Shown here: positions 42,773 through 52,114 of the stretch, piece by piece
How the letters are laid out: each line of letters begins with the position of its first letter
Position numbering within the stretch: position 1 is the stretch's first letter
Origin: Chryseosolibacter sp964551035
Lineage (GTDB): Bacteria > Bacteroidota > Bacteroidia > Cytophagales > Cyclobacteriaceae
Length of the DNA: 64,000 nucleotides
Assembly: GCA_964551035.1 (NCBI GenBank)
Contig: CAZKBK010000013.1
Location: 47,023 to 111,022 of the forward strand
Direction of reading: 5' to 3'
Position numbers and translations under genes: made by a program
The notes under the pieces: model-generated
Seen by the model: the letters and a program-made list of their open reading frames with translations, nothing else
What the model was told of the DNA's origin: nothing
Databases searched by the model: none

Positions 42773-42947
42773 CGAGTGATGAACGCGGGCGCCGCCAAAC
42801 CGGACCACGACGACGCAATAGCTCATAACTCGTCATTCTCCGCTCTTCACGCTAAACTCAACTTCCGGATTCTGTGATCTTGGATCGGTGAAGCGCGAAG
42901 TTGAGTTGAGAATTATGAGAGACGAGTGGCGAGTGATGAACGTGGGC
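42764..42947. repeat. Complex heptamer and inverted repeat region between the phosphodiesterase gene and dnaN
   Basis: GACGAAT-AACGAGT-GATGAAC begins inside the last codons of the phosphodiesterase gene. An 18-bp direct repeat (CGAGTGATGAACGyGGGC) occurs at 42773-42790 and 42930-42947. Between them AACTCAACTTC (about 42855) and GAAGTTGAGTT (about 42898) form perfect inverted arms, and CTCATAA/TTATGAG repeats further out. Runs of GAGTTGA, GAATTAT, GAGAGAC, GAGTGGC, GAGTGAT keep a 7-base spacing. No gene is present. Confidence 0.85.
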
Positions 42948-42996
42948 CCCGCTGTGGCAACCGTTACCAGAACAAACCAAAAACCAGCTTCCGCTC

Positions 42997-44121
42997 CTAC
43001 ACGTACTGATTCAACATCACCGGCATCACGAGCATGAGGATATCCTCGTTCGCGTCTTTTTCGGCGGGAAGAATGACACCGGCCTTGTTGGGTGCCGACA
43101 TCGTCAACCGCACCTGGTCGGCATCCATGTTATTGAGCATCTCCACCAGGAAGCGCGCGTTAAAACCGATCTCGATATCCTCGCCGTCGTGTTCGCAGGA
43201 AAGACGCTCATTGGCCTCGTTGGAAAAATCCAGGTCTTCCGCGGAGATCTGAAGTTCACTTCCCGTGATCTTCAACCTGACCTGATGTGTGGTCTTGTTC
43301 GCGTAGATCGAAATACGTTTCAGGGCACCGAGGAATTCGGTCCTGGAAATCGACATGCGAATGTTATTACCCGAAGGGATCACATTGTCGTAGTCAGGGA
43401 AACGCTCATCGATCAGGCGGCAGATCATTCGGATGTTGCCGAATTGGAAAAACGCGTTCGACATGTTGAAGTTGAGGTTCACATCCGTGTTCTCCGCAGG
43501 GAGTGTAGCCTTCAGCAAGTTGAGGGCTTTGCGCGGGATGATGATGGCGTTGCCACTATCAGACTTCACATCGGTCCGGCGATAGCGCACGAGACGATGG
43601 CCGTCGGTAGCGACAAACGTTGTGTTCTTGTCACCAAGGTTCATATAAACACCCGTCATGGCCGGGCGAAGTTCATCGTTGCTGGTGGCGAAAATGGTAT
43701 TGTTGATCGCCCGGCTGAGGACCTCCGACGAAAGTTCCGCCGAAAAGTCATTGGACACGGCAGGGACTTTGGGGAAGTCCGTTGCATTCTCGCCGGAGAG
43801 CTTATAACGTCCATTGTCAGAGATGATTTCCACGCTATAGGTCGATTCGTCGATGGAAAACGTGACCGGTTGCTCGGGGAGGTTTTTGAGTGTGTCCAGA
43901 AGGATGCGCGCCGGCACGGCAATGCTTCCCTTTTCTTTCGACTCCACCTGCATTTCGGTGATCATGGAGGTTTGAAGGTCCGACGCCGTCACCGTCAGGC
44001 TGCCCTTGTCCAGCTCAAAGAGAAAGTTTTCCAGGATCGGGACCACCGGGTTCGTCGTGATCACACCATTAATATTGGAGAGCTGCTTGAGCAGGTATGC
44101 GGAGTTGACGATAAACTTCAT
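42997..44121 (-). CDS. dnaN: DNA polymerase III subunit beta (sliding clamp)
   Basis: 374 residues, the normal clamp length, with three repeated DNA-clamp domains (about 1-125, 130-250, 255-374). Opening MKFIVNSAYLLKQLSNINGVI, the middle ATDGHRLVRYRR and the C-terminal LVMPVMLNQYV are conserved clamp segments. Forms a dimeric ring that tethers DNA polymerase III and other enzymes to DNA. It is not beside dnaA here, as is common in Bacteroidota. Downstream of the gld operon on the same strand with a 96-base gap that has no gene. Confidence 0.96.
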   Translation of the reverse strand: MKFIVNSAYLLKQLSNINGVITTNPVVPILENFLFELDKGSLTVTASDLQTSMITEMQVESKEKGSIAVPARILLDTLKNLPEQPVTFSIDESTYSVEIISDNGRYKLSGENATDFPKVPAVSNDFSAELSSEVLSRAINNTIFATSNDELRPAMTGVYMNLGDKNTTFVATDGHRLVRYRRTDVKSDSGNAIIIPRKALNLLKATLPAENTDVNLNFNMSNAFFQFGNIRMICRLIDERFPDYDNVIPSGNNIRMSISRTEFLGALKRISIYANKTTHQVRLKITGSELQISAEDLDFSNEANERLSCEHDGEDIEIGFNARFLVEMLNNMDADQVRLTMSAPNKAGVILPAEKDANEDILMLVMPVMLNQYV

Positions 44122-44217
44122 GCTGAAAAAGTGGTTTTGGTTATAAGCGGGGTAAAGTTATAAAGAAAACGGAATTTTAAAATGGGGACCTGAAAAGCAG
44201 GAATATCAGGCGAAAAC

Positions 44218-45150
44218 CTATTCCGGACGGAAGAATGACCGCTTTTGTATGATCGGGCTGACCTTTTGCGGACTGAAAACGACCCCATCGGTCCCGTTTA
44301 GCAAACCGTATACCTCCCCGCCTCCGCGGTCATAAAATCCAAGGGTGTAGGTATTGCCCGCCACATCGCTGATCCCGATCTTCATCAACGGCACCTCCGC
44401 CTTCAGAGAATCGGTGACGGGCCCCGGTTCGAGGTATTTATCGGCTGTAAGCAGTGAAACCGCGTCGAGAAACGAATTCACGCGGGAGGTGTCCGGGTTT
44501 TGAAGCCCCTCAACAGAAAACACCCTGCCCCGCCCCCTGTTGATCACGAAACCGGAATTTCCCGTCCCGGGAAACCGCGCCCGAAGCTCCTCGAAGTTGG
44601 TCCAGTTGAAATTGAACACGTATTTATCCCGCCATTGGGATACGTCCAACTCAAAGATTCCGGATACATAGACCCTGTAGCCGGGAATTGCCATCAAATA
44701 GACCGCTTCCTCACGCGGGTATTTGAACCAGGCCTGTGTTTTTGCGGCATTGCCTCCAACGATAATTTCCTGAACCGCTTCTCCGCCCTCAAAGAGGGTG
44801 ACCCGTGTGCCCGCCTCCGCGAGGACGCCCGCCACCGAATCGCGAACGTTACGGGCGAGCGGCCGCTTGGCCTCAGCCTGCTGCAAGGTTGCAAAGAGTA
44901 CACTCACCATGTCACGGTCTGCGGCGTAGGTGTCATTCACCATCCATTGCGAACCTTCATAGGCGAGTTCAACCGTTCGGCCTTCACTTTCAAGGGTGAC
45001 CCTGTCGATCCGCGAATAATCCGCAAGCCGAAACACATCCTTTGCCGCAAAGCCTCCAGCCGTCCGCTGGACGTACCACCCAACGGCAATGGTCGTAGCG
45101 ACGATCACCAGCAACATCACGGCCAGCCTCTTATTTCTTCGTTCCTGCAT
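44218..45150 (-). CDS. DUF4340 protein of the gliding ABC transporter operon
   Basis: 310 residues with one N-terminal membrane helix (about 9-28) and an extracytoplasmic part with repeated DUF4340 units (DYSRIDRVTLESEGRTVELAYEGSQWMVND and LFEGGEAVQEIIVGGNAAKTQAWFKY). It overlaps the end of gldG by 20 bases and is part of the same operon. DUF4340 proteins accompany GldG-like ABC transporter proteins in many bacteria, suggesting they work on the outer side of the membrane with GldG. Confidence 0.88.
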   Translation of the reverse strand: MQERRNKRLAVMLLVIVATTIAVGWYVQRTAGGFAAKDVFRLADYSRIDRVTLESEGRTVELAYEGSQWMVNDTYAADRDMVSVLFATLQQAEAKRPLARNVRDSVAGVLAEAGTRVTLFEGGEAVQEIIVGGNAAKTQAWFKYPREEAVYLMAIPGYRVYVSGIFELDVSQWRDKYVFNFNWTNFEELRARFPGTGNSGFVINRGRGRVFSVEGLQNPDTSRVNSFLDAVSLLTADKYLEPGPVTDSLKAEVPLMKIGISDVAGNTYTLGFYDRGGGEVYGLLNGTDGVVFSPQKVSPIIQKRSFFRPE

Positions 45151-46828
45151 GAAAACCCGCGTATCGTTTTTTTCTAAGCATATTTCTTACGACGCCAAAG
45201 GCGACCAGTAATAAAAGGGGAATACCCAGGTTGATCACCTGCCACGTCACTTTTTCCGATGCGATGCGGTCCTTCTGCAGGGGCCGGATCTTCACCTCCT
45301 TGTTGCGCGCCCGGATCAAACCGCTTTCGTCGGTAAGCCACGCCATCATGTTCATCAACAAGTCTTCGTTTGCGAAAGTGTAATTGCCGAAGGGATCAAA
45401 TCCCAAGGGCATCGGGCGACCGGTTTGTGGATTCACAACGTTCGCGGCGATGTCTCCGTCGGACATCACGATGAGGCGGGAAGCCTTTCCTTCCTCCATG
45501 AACTCCTGTGCGGATTCACCGTCGGGCAGAAACCGGTTCCGATACAACGAGGTGAATGCGCCTTCCAACAGGTACGCTACCGGAATGCGCGATTCAGAAA
45601 AGTCTTCGGGCTTGAAATTTCGACGGAGGTGCTGAAGGCTCACGTTGACCGGCGCCTCGATGGTGCGCGACTGGTCTGACGTGAAAAGCAGGGGCGTCTT
45701 GGCGATGCCCGTCGCCTTCACCGTATCGATACTGCTGACAAATTGCAATACCATGGCGTCGAGATTTCGGGTCACGGGATGATCGGCATAGTTCGTGATC
45801 AGCGGAAAGAATTCCCAACCCATCAGTTTGATCTGCGGTGTGGTCCCGGACTGACCGGTTACCACGGGATACCTTCCGGCGGTGCGATCCTGTATGAGGT
45901 CCATGTTGATGCGTACGCCATAGCGGAAAAGCTGATCGTCGAGGTTGAGGTCATAGGGAAAAGCAAAATAGCGCTCCCGCGACACGCTGTCCATGTCGGC
46001 CTGCAGTTTGTCAAGCAGGAACAACACTTTCCCTGACCGCATGATGTACTGATCGAGCCGGTATTTCTCCTTCTCGGAGAAAGGTCTCGTCGGCCTGGCC
46101 ACGATGAGCGCGTCAAACGACGACAGGTCCTCCAAAAGGGAAACGCGCTCGACGTTGTACACCTCCGCCAGCGCGGCTTCGAACGCCGCGGCACCCGAGC
46201 CGCCCAGTTCGCCGTGACCCGTCACCCAGCCCACGCGCTTTGGGTCGTCGTTAGTGAGTTTGTAGATGGCATTGGCCAACTCGAACTCGAGGCCCTCGAT
46301 GGATTGGTTGATCTCCTCCTCCTGCGAACGCGCCTTGTTTCCTTTCAGCAGATGAACGCCCTTTTCGGCCAACCCGTAGGAAATCACCGCGCCGGGGTAG
46401 ATGATCTTTTCGATCCGCTGGCCGTCCTGCGTGTCGATGACGCGGATGGGTTGGATTCCTTTCATGGCCAGGTCATTCATGAACTCGGCCTGGGCCTTCC
46501 GGCTTAGGGCCGTGGCCGGGTTTGTAAACCTGAACTTGACTTTGTCGCCGGAGTACACGGCAAACTCTTCCAACGTTTCCCGGATCGCCCGCTGAAATCG
46601 TTGAAAGCCGGCATTCAGCTCGCCGGCGAGGAAAACTTCGACGTACACCTGATCGTCAAGGTTCCGCAGCAGCGCTTTTGTCGGCGTCTTGATGGAATAC
46701 CGGCCTTCTTCCGTGAGGTCGGCGCGAAAAAAGAATTCAGACGACAGGATATTCGCCAATATGACGAGCACCACGCCGTTGGCGAGGATCAGGAGGTCCG
46801 TTAGTCGTCTGCTTTTCCAGTTTACCAT
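45131..46828 (-). CDS. gldG: Gliding motility ABC transporter substrate-binding-like protein GldG
   Basis: 565 residues. One N-terminal helix (about 11-32), a large extracytoplasmic domain and one C-terminal helix (about 530-548). Starts with the conserved ANILSSEFFFRADLTEEGRYSIKTPTKALL and contains DDQVYVEVFLAGELNAGFQRFQRAIRETLEEF, typical of GldG. GldA, GldF and GldG form the ABC transporter required for gliding and for surface localisation of T9SS-linked proteins. Overlaps gldF by seven bases. Confidence 0.93.
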   Translation of the reverse strand: MVNWKSRRLTDLLILANGVVLVILANILSSEFFFRADLTEEGRYSIKTPTKALLRNLDDQVYVEVFLAGELNAGFQRFQRAIRETLEEFAVYSGDKVKFRFTNPATALSRKAQAEFMNDLAMKGIQPIRVIDTQDGQRIEKIIYPGAVISYGLAEKGVHLLKGNKARSQEEEINQSIEGLEFELANAIYKLTNDDPKRVGWVTGHGELGGSGAAAFEAALAEVYNVERVSLLEDLSSFDALIVARPTRPFSEKEKYRLDQYIMRSGKVLFLLDKLQADMDSVSRERYFAFPYDLNLDDQLFRYGVRINMDLIQDRTAGRYPVVTGQSGTTPQIKLMGWEFFPLITNYADHPVTRNLDAMVLQFVSSIDTVKATGIAKTPLLFTSDQSRTIEAPVNVSLQHLRRNFKPEDFSESRIPVAYLLEGAFTSLYRNRFLPDGESAQEFMEEGKASRLIVMSDGDIAANVVNPQTGRPMPLGFDPFGNYTFANEDLLMNMMAWLTDESGLIRARNKEVKIRPLQKDRIASEKVTWQVINLGIPLLLLVAFGVVRNMLRKKRYAGFHAGTKK

Positions 46829-47550
46829 GACCTCGATCCGATAGTTACGCGGGTAAATAGCAACATCAGGGCGATGACGCTCGCGAAATAAACAACATCG
46901 CGGGAATCGATCAGGCCCTTGCTCATCGACTCATAATGGTCGAGCAGCCCCAACTCTTTAATGAACAGTACCTGCTCGGACCATACATTCAACATGGAAA
47001 TGGACTCGAAGCCGGAAAAAAGCATGAAGCAGAGGAAAGCGCCAATGATAAAGGCAACGATTTGGTTCGAGGTCAGCGACGATGCGAAGATGCCAATGGC
47101 GCAAAAGACACCGCCCAGCAGGGCAAGGCCAATATACGACCCGATCACCCCGGGGGTGTCGATATTACCAACAGGATTGCCGAGAAAATACAACGCGCCG
47201 TAGTAGATCCATGTAGGCAACAGGGCAACAAGGATCAAAAGGAAACATGCCGCGTATTTTCCAAGAATGATCTCCCAGTCGGTGAGCGGTTTGGTCAGTA
47301 GCAATTCCATGGTCCCGGCCTTCTTTTCCTCCGCGAAGCTTCGCATCGTGACCGCGGGCACCAGAAAGATAAACACATAGGGGCCGAGGGTGAATACCGT
47401 AAACATGTCGGCATAGCCATACTCGAGCACGGAGGTCTCCGGAAAGACCCAGGTGAGCAATCCCATGGCCGTGAGGAACACACCGATCACGATATACGCA
47501 ACGAGCGAATTGAGGAAACTGCTGAATTCTTTTCGGAGCACCCAGATCAT
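46822..47550 (-). CDS. gldF: Gliding motility ABC transporter permease GldF
   Basis: 242 residues with six membrane helices. Starts MIWVLRKEFSSFLNSLVAYIVIG and has VPAVTMRSFAEEKKAGTMELLLTKPLTDWEIILGKY, the ABC-2-type permease hallmark. The ATG at 47550 is preferred to a TTG at 47577. Gene order gldA-gldF-gldG is contiguous here. Confidence 0.93.
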   Translation of the reverse strand: MIWVLRKEFSSFLNSLVAYIVIGVFLTAMGLLTWVFPETSVLEYGYADMFTVFTLGPYVFIFLVPAVTMRSFAEEKKAGTMELLLTKPLTDWEIILGKYAACFLLILVALLPTWIYYGALYFLGNPVGNIDTPGVIGSYIGLALLGGVFCAIGIFASSLTSNQIVAFIIGAFLCFMLFSGFESISMLNVWSEQVLFIKELGLLDHYESMSKGLIDSRDVVYFASVIALMLLFTRVTIGSRSW

Positions 47551-47584
47551 CGGCAAGGAAGCGGGATAAGTTTGCAATTGGTTT

Positions 47585-48535
47585 TCACGTCACATCAGAT
47601 TCGTTGGGTCCGGTATTCACCGTCAGTTCACGAAAGATCGCTTCAAGCGAATTCTCCTCCTCGCGCAGGCCAAGCAGCGACAGGTGGTGGTCGGCGGCGA
47701 AACGAAATATCTCCGCCCGCACGTCCACCTGGCCCGCACTGGTGACTTTGTATTTAAATTTTCCTTCCTCTGCGAGGGGCAGAATTCCAGCAATCGCCGG
47801 AATGGTTGCCAGGGCGGCAACGTCCAGGGCCCGGTCCAACTCGACAATAAGTACAGGGTCGCCCCTGCGCGCATGGACCAGGTTGTCGAGCCTGTCGTCT
47901 GCGACGATCCTGCCGCGGTTAATTACCACAACGCGGTCGCACAGCGCCTCCACTTCCTGCATGATGTGTGTCGAAAAAATCACCGTCTTGTTGGTGCTGA
48001 TTTCCCGGATCAGACGGCGAATCTCCACCAGTTGGTTCGGATCAAGCCCTGAAGTAGGCTCATCCAGGACCAGCACCCGCGGGTCGTGGATCAATGCCTG
48101 CGCAAGGCCGACGCGCTGGCGATAACCCCTGGAGAGCGCCTCAATCCGCTTGTTCTGTTCCGGAAGGAGGCCGCAAACCTCAACAGTTTCTTCCACCCTT
48201 TCTCTCAGCGCCCTACCCCGAAACCCGTAGAGCCCGGCGACAAAGGCGAGGTACTCATGAACATACAGGTCTGGATAGAGTGGGTTGTGCTCCGGAAGGT
48301 AGCCCGTGATCCTTTTCACCTCAAGGGGATGTGACCTGACATCAAAGCCCTCCACGAAGACCGTGCCCGACGTGGGCGGAACATAGCTGGTCGCCACCTT
48401 CATGGTGGTGGATTTGCCGGCGCCGTTAGGCCCCAGGAAGCCGACAATTTCTCCAGGATTCACGCCAAAGGAAATGTCGTCGACGGCCCGCTGCGCGCCG
48501 TAGCTTTTGGTGAGGTGCTGAACAGTAACTGACAT
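47585..48535 (-). CDS. gldA: Gliding motility ABC transporter ATP-binding protein GldA
   Basis: 316 residues. Walker A GPNGAGKSTT (about 36-45), signature LSRGYRQRVGLAQAL (about 134-148) and Walker B VLVLDEPTSGLDP (about 155-167) are all intact. The C-terminal extension of about 80 residues is usual in GldA. It powers GldF/GldG. First gene of the operon; ATG at 48535 (MSVTVQHLTKSYG) is preferred over an alternative 12 bases upstream. The 176-base gap to the divergent thioredoxin-like gene must hold both promoters. Confidence 0.93.
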   Translation of the reverse strand: MSVTVQHLTKSYGAQRAVDDISFGVNPGEIVGFLGPNGAGKSTTMKVATSYVPPTSGTVFVEGFDVRSHPLEVKRITGYLPEHNPLYPDLYVHEYLAFVAGLYGFRGRALRERVEETVEVCGLLPEQNKRIEALSRGYRQRVGLAQALIHDPRVLVLDEPTSGLDPNQLVEIRRLIREISTNKTVIFSTHIMQEVEALCDRVVVINRGRIVADDRLDNLVHARRGDPVLIVELDRALDVAALATIPAIAGILPLAEEGKFKYKVTSAGQVDVRAEIFRFAADHHLSLLGLREEENSLEAIFRELTVNTGPNESDVT

Positions 48536-48711
48536 GAGGCCTGGCAAAAATAGTGAAACTTCAGGTTCAGGCGCCGACCGCGCGAAAGGGAGCGGTCAAA
48601 ATGTTAATATTTGTTAATTGAGCGTTTACCGTTCGAAAACATGGGCGATTAAATGCTGCATGTTGCATTGATCGGTGAATTTCTGAAATTTGTACTCCAT
48701 TTATTCAGTAT

Positions 48712-50139
48712 ATGCAAAAACTCTTCATTACGCTGCTCATCCTGGTTTCGTCGGTTTGCGCAGCCCAGACCGGATACAAGCTTGATTTCCAGATCGATGG
48801 TCTCAGGGACACAACGGTGTTTCTCGGCTACTATTACGGCGAGAGCACTTTTGTCCGCGATACCGCCCGCGTAGACCATTCGGGGGCTTTTACCTTCGAA
48901 GGAAGCCAGCCCCTGCGCCAGGGTGTCTATTTTCTCGTGCTCGACAAGAGCCGCGTACTCGAATTCGTTGTTGGGAGCGATCAGCAATTCGAAATGGCCA
49001 CCAGCACGGCCGACTATGTGCAGCACATGAAGGTTACGGGCGACACGGACAATGCGCTTTTCTTCGAAAACATGTTGTTCAACATGGCGCGGCATAAAGA
49101 AGCTGAGCCCTTTATCAAGGTAATCCAGGACAGCACAATCGCCGAGGATGAAAAGGCGTCCGCGCGGGAAGGTTTCGCCAAGGTGAACGCACGGGTCGTT
49201 GCCTATCAGGACGAGCTCATTGAAAAACATCCTGCGACAATGACCGCCCGCCTGCTCAAGGCCAACAAGCCGGTAGCGGTGCCCGAGCCGCCTGCCAATC
49301 CCGATGGTTCGATCGACTCCACCTTTCAACTTCGGTGGTATCGCCAGCATTATTTCGACAACTTTGACCTCGCCGACGAAGCCCTGATTCAGCTTCCACG
49401 CGCCCTCTATCAGCAAAAAATCAACGAATACCTCGACAGGCTCTATCTGCAGCATCCGGATTCTCTGTGGAAAGGAATCCAATTCATCGTTTCCAAAGCA
49501 AAGCAAACGCAGGAGACGTACAAGTATGCCGTGTGGGTTTGCGTACTTAAGTATCAGCAACCGGAGATCATGGGGCTGGACGAACTGTATGTAAAACTTT
49601 ACGACGCCTACTTCGCAACGGGAGAGATGAAGTTCTGGGCCAACGCGAACCTGACGAAAAACCTCCGCGACCATGCAAACCGACTGAGAAAAAGCCTGAT
49701 CGGCGAGAAGGCGGCCAACCTCATCATGCAGGACGCGAACTTTCAACCCAGGGAATTGTACAACATTACCAACAAATACACGATCGTCTACATTTTTGAT
49801 CCCGACTGCGGCGCTTGCAAGAAGGAGACACCCAAGCTCGTTGCCTTCTATGACAAAAAGAAATTCGATGTTGAAGTGTATGCGGTCAGCGCTGACAGCT
49901 CCATGGCAAAGATGCGCGACTACATCAAGGAGATGAACATGAAGTGGATCACGGTAAACGGTCCCCGCACGTATGTCGGCCCGTACCAGGACCTGTACGA
50001 CGCACCCACAACGCCTACGTTATACGTGCTCGATGAAAAGAAAAAAATCATCGGTAAAAAGATTGGCGCCGACCAACTGGAAGATTTCCTGACCCAACAC
50101 GAACGCATCCAGCAGGTCCGGAGGGAGGGAAAGTTGTAA
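48712..50139 (+). CDS. Exported thioredoxin-fold protein with DUF4369 and DUF5106 domains
   Basis: 475 residues with a signal peptide (ending SVCAAQ). DUF4369 at about 22-115 (YKLDFQIDGLRDTTVFLGYYYGES), a helical DUF5106-like region at about 190-345 and a C-terminal thioredoxin domain at about 345-470 with an active-site Cys-Gly-Ala-Cys in DPDCGACKKETP (about 364-375) and a cis-Pro (APTTPTLYVLD). Likely an envelope disulphide reductase or cytochrome-maturation-like factor; the redox partner is unknown. Single gene divergent from gldA. Confidence 0.88.
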   Translation: MQKLFITLLILVSSVCAAQTGYKLDFQIDGLRDTTVFLGYYYGESTFVRDTARVDHSGAFTFEGSQPLRQGVYFLVLDKSRVLEFVVGSDQQFEMATSTADYVQHMKVTGDTDNALFFENMLFNMARHKEAEPFIKVIQDSTIAEDEKASAREGFAKVNARVVAYQDELIEKHPATMTARLLKANKPVAVPEPPANPDGSIDSTFQLRWYRQHYFDNFDLADEALIQLPRALYQQKINEYLDRLYLQHPDSLWKGIQFIVSKAKQTQETYKYAVWVCVLKYQQPEIMGLDELYVKLYDAYFATGEMKFWANANLTKNLRDHANRLRKSLIGEKAANLIMQDANFQPRELYNITNKYTIVYIFDPDCGACKKETPKLVAFYDKKKFDVEVYAVSADSSMAKMRDYIKEMNMKWITVNGPRTYVGPYQDLYDAPTTPTLYVLDEKKKIIGKKIGADQLEDFLTQHERIQQVRREGKL

Positions 50140-50445
50140 TTTCGGATTTCGCCGGTTTCCGACGCGCAGCATCCGTCAAGCTTCAATCAATTGCCGCCAG
50201 TCCCTGAAATCTGGAATGAAGGGGGACAGGTTTCCAAGTTTGTATCGGCCTTTTCCTCTGTTCGCCACCGCACACCCGCGATGCATATCCGTACAATCGA
50301 ATCCGGCGCTTTGAACCAAAACACCGCCGAGCGTGTGTTTTTCAGGCATTCGTAATTTTTTGCACCTTTTTTGGACTAATCATGCAACTATTCACCGGTA
50401 GTCGAGTATCTACTAGGGTGAAGCGTAATGAAAACCTGAACTGAT
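50140..50445. other. Intergenic stretch with no gene recognised
   Basis: 306 bases between two same-strand genes. T-rich runs (ATTTTTTGCACC, TTTTTTGGACTAATC) near 50356-50382 may be promoter sequence for the next gene, but no clean TAnnTTTG/TTTG pair is seen. No RNA gene or terminator hairpin recognised. Confidence 0.4.
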
Positions 50446-50916
50446 ATGGCATTTTTGGAGAAACTATTGGGGAAGAAAAAGAAACCGGAAGTGAAAGCGC
50501 GCTGCCCCATCACAAAAGAACAAATTGAAACCGGCTTTGGCTATCTCCTCACGACGGCTGACGTCGTGACTTCGAAAAAATACTGGGACATGATTATGAC
50601 CGAACCGGAAACTCTTTCGTACTCGGTCTCTCATTTCAAAAATCAGGAGAGCGGCACGCAGATGCGGACGCTTATTTTTGACAAGTACAGCAGTGTGGAA
50701 AAGCCGTGGATGATATCCGATTCATGTATCAACCTGTTTGACAACATCGACCGGCAATCTGCCCGGGAGATGGCGAAGCGCTGGTGGGAAAGCGCCGGCG
50801 ACTTCACGCCTGACAACGCGGGACCGGCAGCCGACGCATTGGAGCCGTCCACGTTCCAGCAATACAAGGACTACGCCGTACTCGAAGCGGGCAGGTCCAG
50901 GATCGAACTGCAATAA
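50446..50916 (+). CDS. Small cytoplasmic protein of unknown function
   Basis: 156 residues, no signal peptide or membrane helix. Begins with a basic helix (MAFLEKLLGKKKKPEVKAR). A lone Cys lies in RCPITKEQIETGFGYLLTTADVVTSKKYWDMIM and another in ISDSCINLFD. The stretch MIMTEPETLSYSVSHF is followed by an acidic C-terminus. No family recognised. A bidirectional terminator follows at 50945-50973. Confidence 0.7.
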   Translation: MAFLEKLLGKKKKPEVKARCPITKEQIETGFGYLLTTADVVTSKKYWDMIMTEPETLSYSVSHFKNQESGTQMRTLIFDKYSSVEKPWMISDSCINLFDNIDRQSAREMAKRWWESAGDFTPDNAGPAADALEPSTFQQYKDYAVLEAGRSRIELQ

Positions 50917-50944
50917 TTTTTCTTTTTAGATTTAGGTTTAGGTT

Positions 50945-50973
50945 AAAACCGTCGCCGGATGGGCGACGGTTTT
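50945..50973 (+). terminator. Bidirectional terminator between the small gene and the polyprenyl synthase gene
   Basis: AAAACCGTCGCC and GGCGACGGTTTT (50945-50956 and 50962-50973) form a 12-bp perfect stem with A-rich and T-rich flanks, so it can stop transcription from both converging genes. Confidence 0.9.
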
Positions 50974-50977
50974 CCTT

Positions 50978-51952
50978 TTAGTTGGCCCGGTCAATCGTAA
51001 ACTGTACGAGGTCAACCAGCGATTGCTTGTAGGGCGAGTCGGGAAAATCCTCCAGAATGGCCAGCGCTTCCCTGTGAAAGCCATTCATGCGTTGTATGGC
51101 GTACTCGATGCCACCCGACTCCTTCACGTACTGGATCACTTCTTTCACCTTCCGCGGCTTGTCACTTTCATTCTTGATGATACGGATGATGCGGCGTTTC
51201 TCCATCCACCCGGATTTTGAGAGGGCGTGGATGAGCGGAAGGGTCATTTTCTTCTCGCGGATGTCGATGCCGAGTGGTTTGCCGATCTCGATTTCGCCGT
51301 AGTCAAACAGATCGTCTTTGATCTGGAAGGCCATCCCTATCTTCTCACCAAAAGAGCGCATCTTTTCAACCGTTTCGGCACTCGTCCCCGACGAGCTTGC
51401 ACCCACAGCACAGCAGGAGGCGATCAGCGAAGCGGTCTTTTGCCGGATAATGTCATAGTACACTTCTTCGGTGATATCGAGCCGCCGCGACTTCTCGATT
51501 TGAAGAAGTTCGCCTTCGCTCATTTCCTTGACGGCATAGGTCACGATCCGGAGCAGGTCGAAGTCGCTGTTTTCAACCGAAAGGATAAGTCCGCGCGAGA
51601 GCAGGAAATCGCCGACAAGCACCGCCACCTTGTTCTTCCACAGGGCGTTCACGGAAAAAAATCCGCGGCGGTAGTTGGCTTCGTCCACAACGTCGTCGTG
51701 AACGAGGGTTGCCGTATGCAGAAGCTCGATGAGGGAAGCGCCGCGAAAGGTGGATTCACCAATACCCCCGCAGGTACCCGCCGTCAGAAACACGAACATC
51801 GGACGCATCTGCTTACCTTTCCGCTTTACAATATATCCCATGATCTTGTCGAGCAACAACACGCGCGTTTTCATTGACGCGCGGAATTTTTGCTCGAATT
51901 CCTCCATCTCGCGGGCGATGGGAGCTTTGATGTCGTCCAGACGCAGGGGCAT
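50978..51952 (-). CDS. Polyprenyl diphosphate synthase (all-trans, octa-/heptaprenyl type)
   Basis: 324 residues from ATG 51952. Condenses isopentenyl units into the side-chain precursor for menaquinone or ubiquinone. First aspartate-rich motif HDDVVDEANYRRG (about 75-87), lysine/arginine helices ahead of it (RKGKQMRPMFVF) and the second aspartate-rich motif KDDLFDYGEIEIGKPLG (about 211-228). Residues before the first motif (EYVLxLL-like) fit long-chain synthases. Its neighbours are unrelated. Confidence 0.92.
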   Translation of the reverse strand: MPLRLDDIKAPIAREMEEFEQKFRASMKTRVLLLDKIMGYIVKRKGKQMRPMFVFLTAGTCGGIGESTFRGASLIELLHTATLVHDDVVDEANYRRGFFSVNALWKNKVAVLVGDFLLSRGLILSVENSDFDLLRIVTYAVKEMSEGELLQIEKSRRLDITEEVYYDIIRQKTASLIASCCAVGASSSGTSAETVEKMRSFGEKIGMAFQIKDDLFDYGEIEIGKPLGIDIREKKMTLPLIHALSKSGWMEKRRIIRIIKNESDKPRKVKEVIQYVKESGGIEYAIQRMNGFHREALAILEDFPDSPYKQSLVDLVQFTIDRAN

Positions 51953-52114
51953 TGCCGCAATAATACGCAAAGGTTTTTAATGTCTTTTAAAGACAAGGTC
52001 CATATTTGCCCCACCTCCGCCGGATCGGTCCGAAATTAAAGTCATCGACTCTTTTCTCATTCCCCTGCACCCCCGTATCTTAACCAGGAGAATGCCGCCA
52101 ATCGCCTTACAGAC

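Noticed and set aside
42997..44163. 324-codon plus-strand frame opposite dnaN
   Set aside because: Shadow of the sliding clamp gene.
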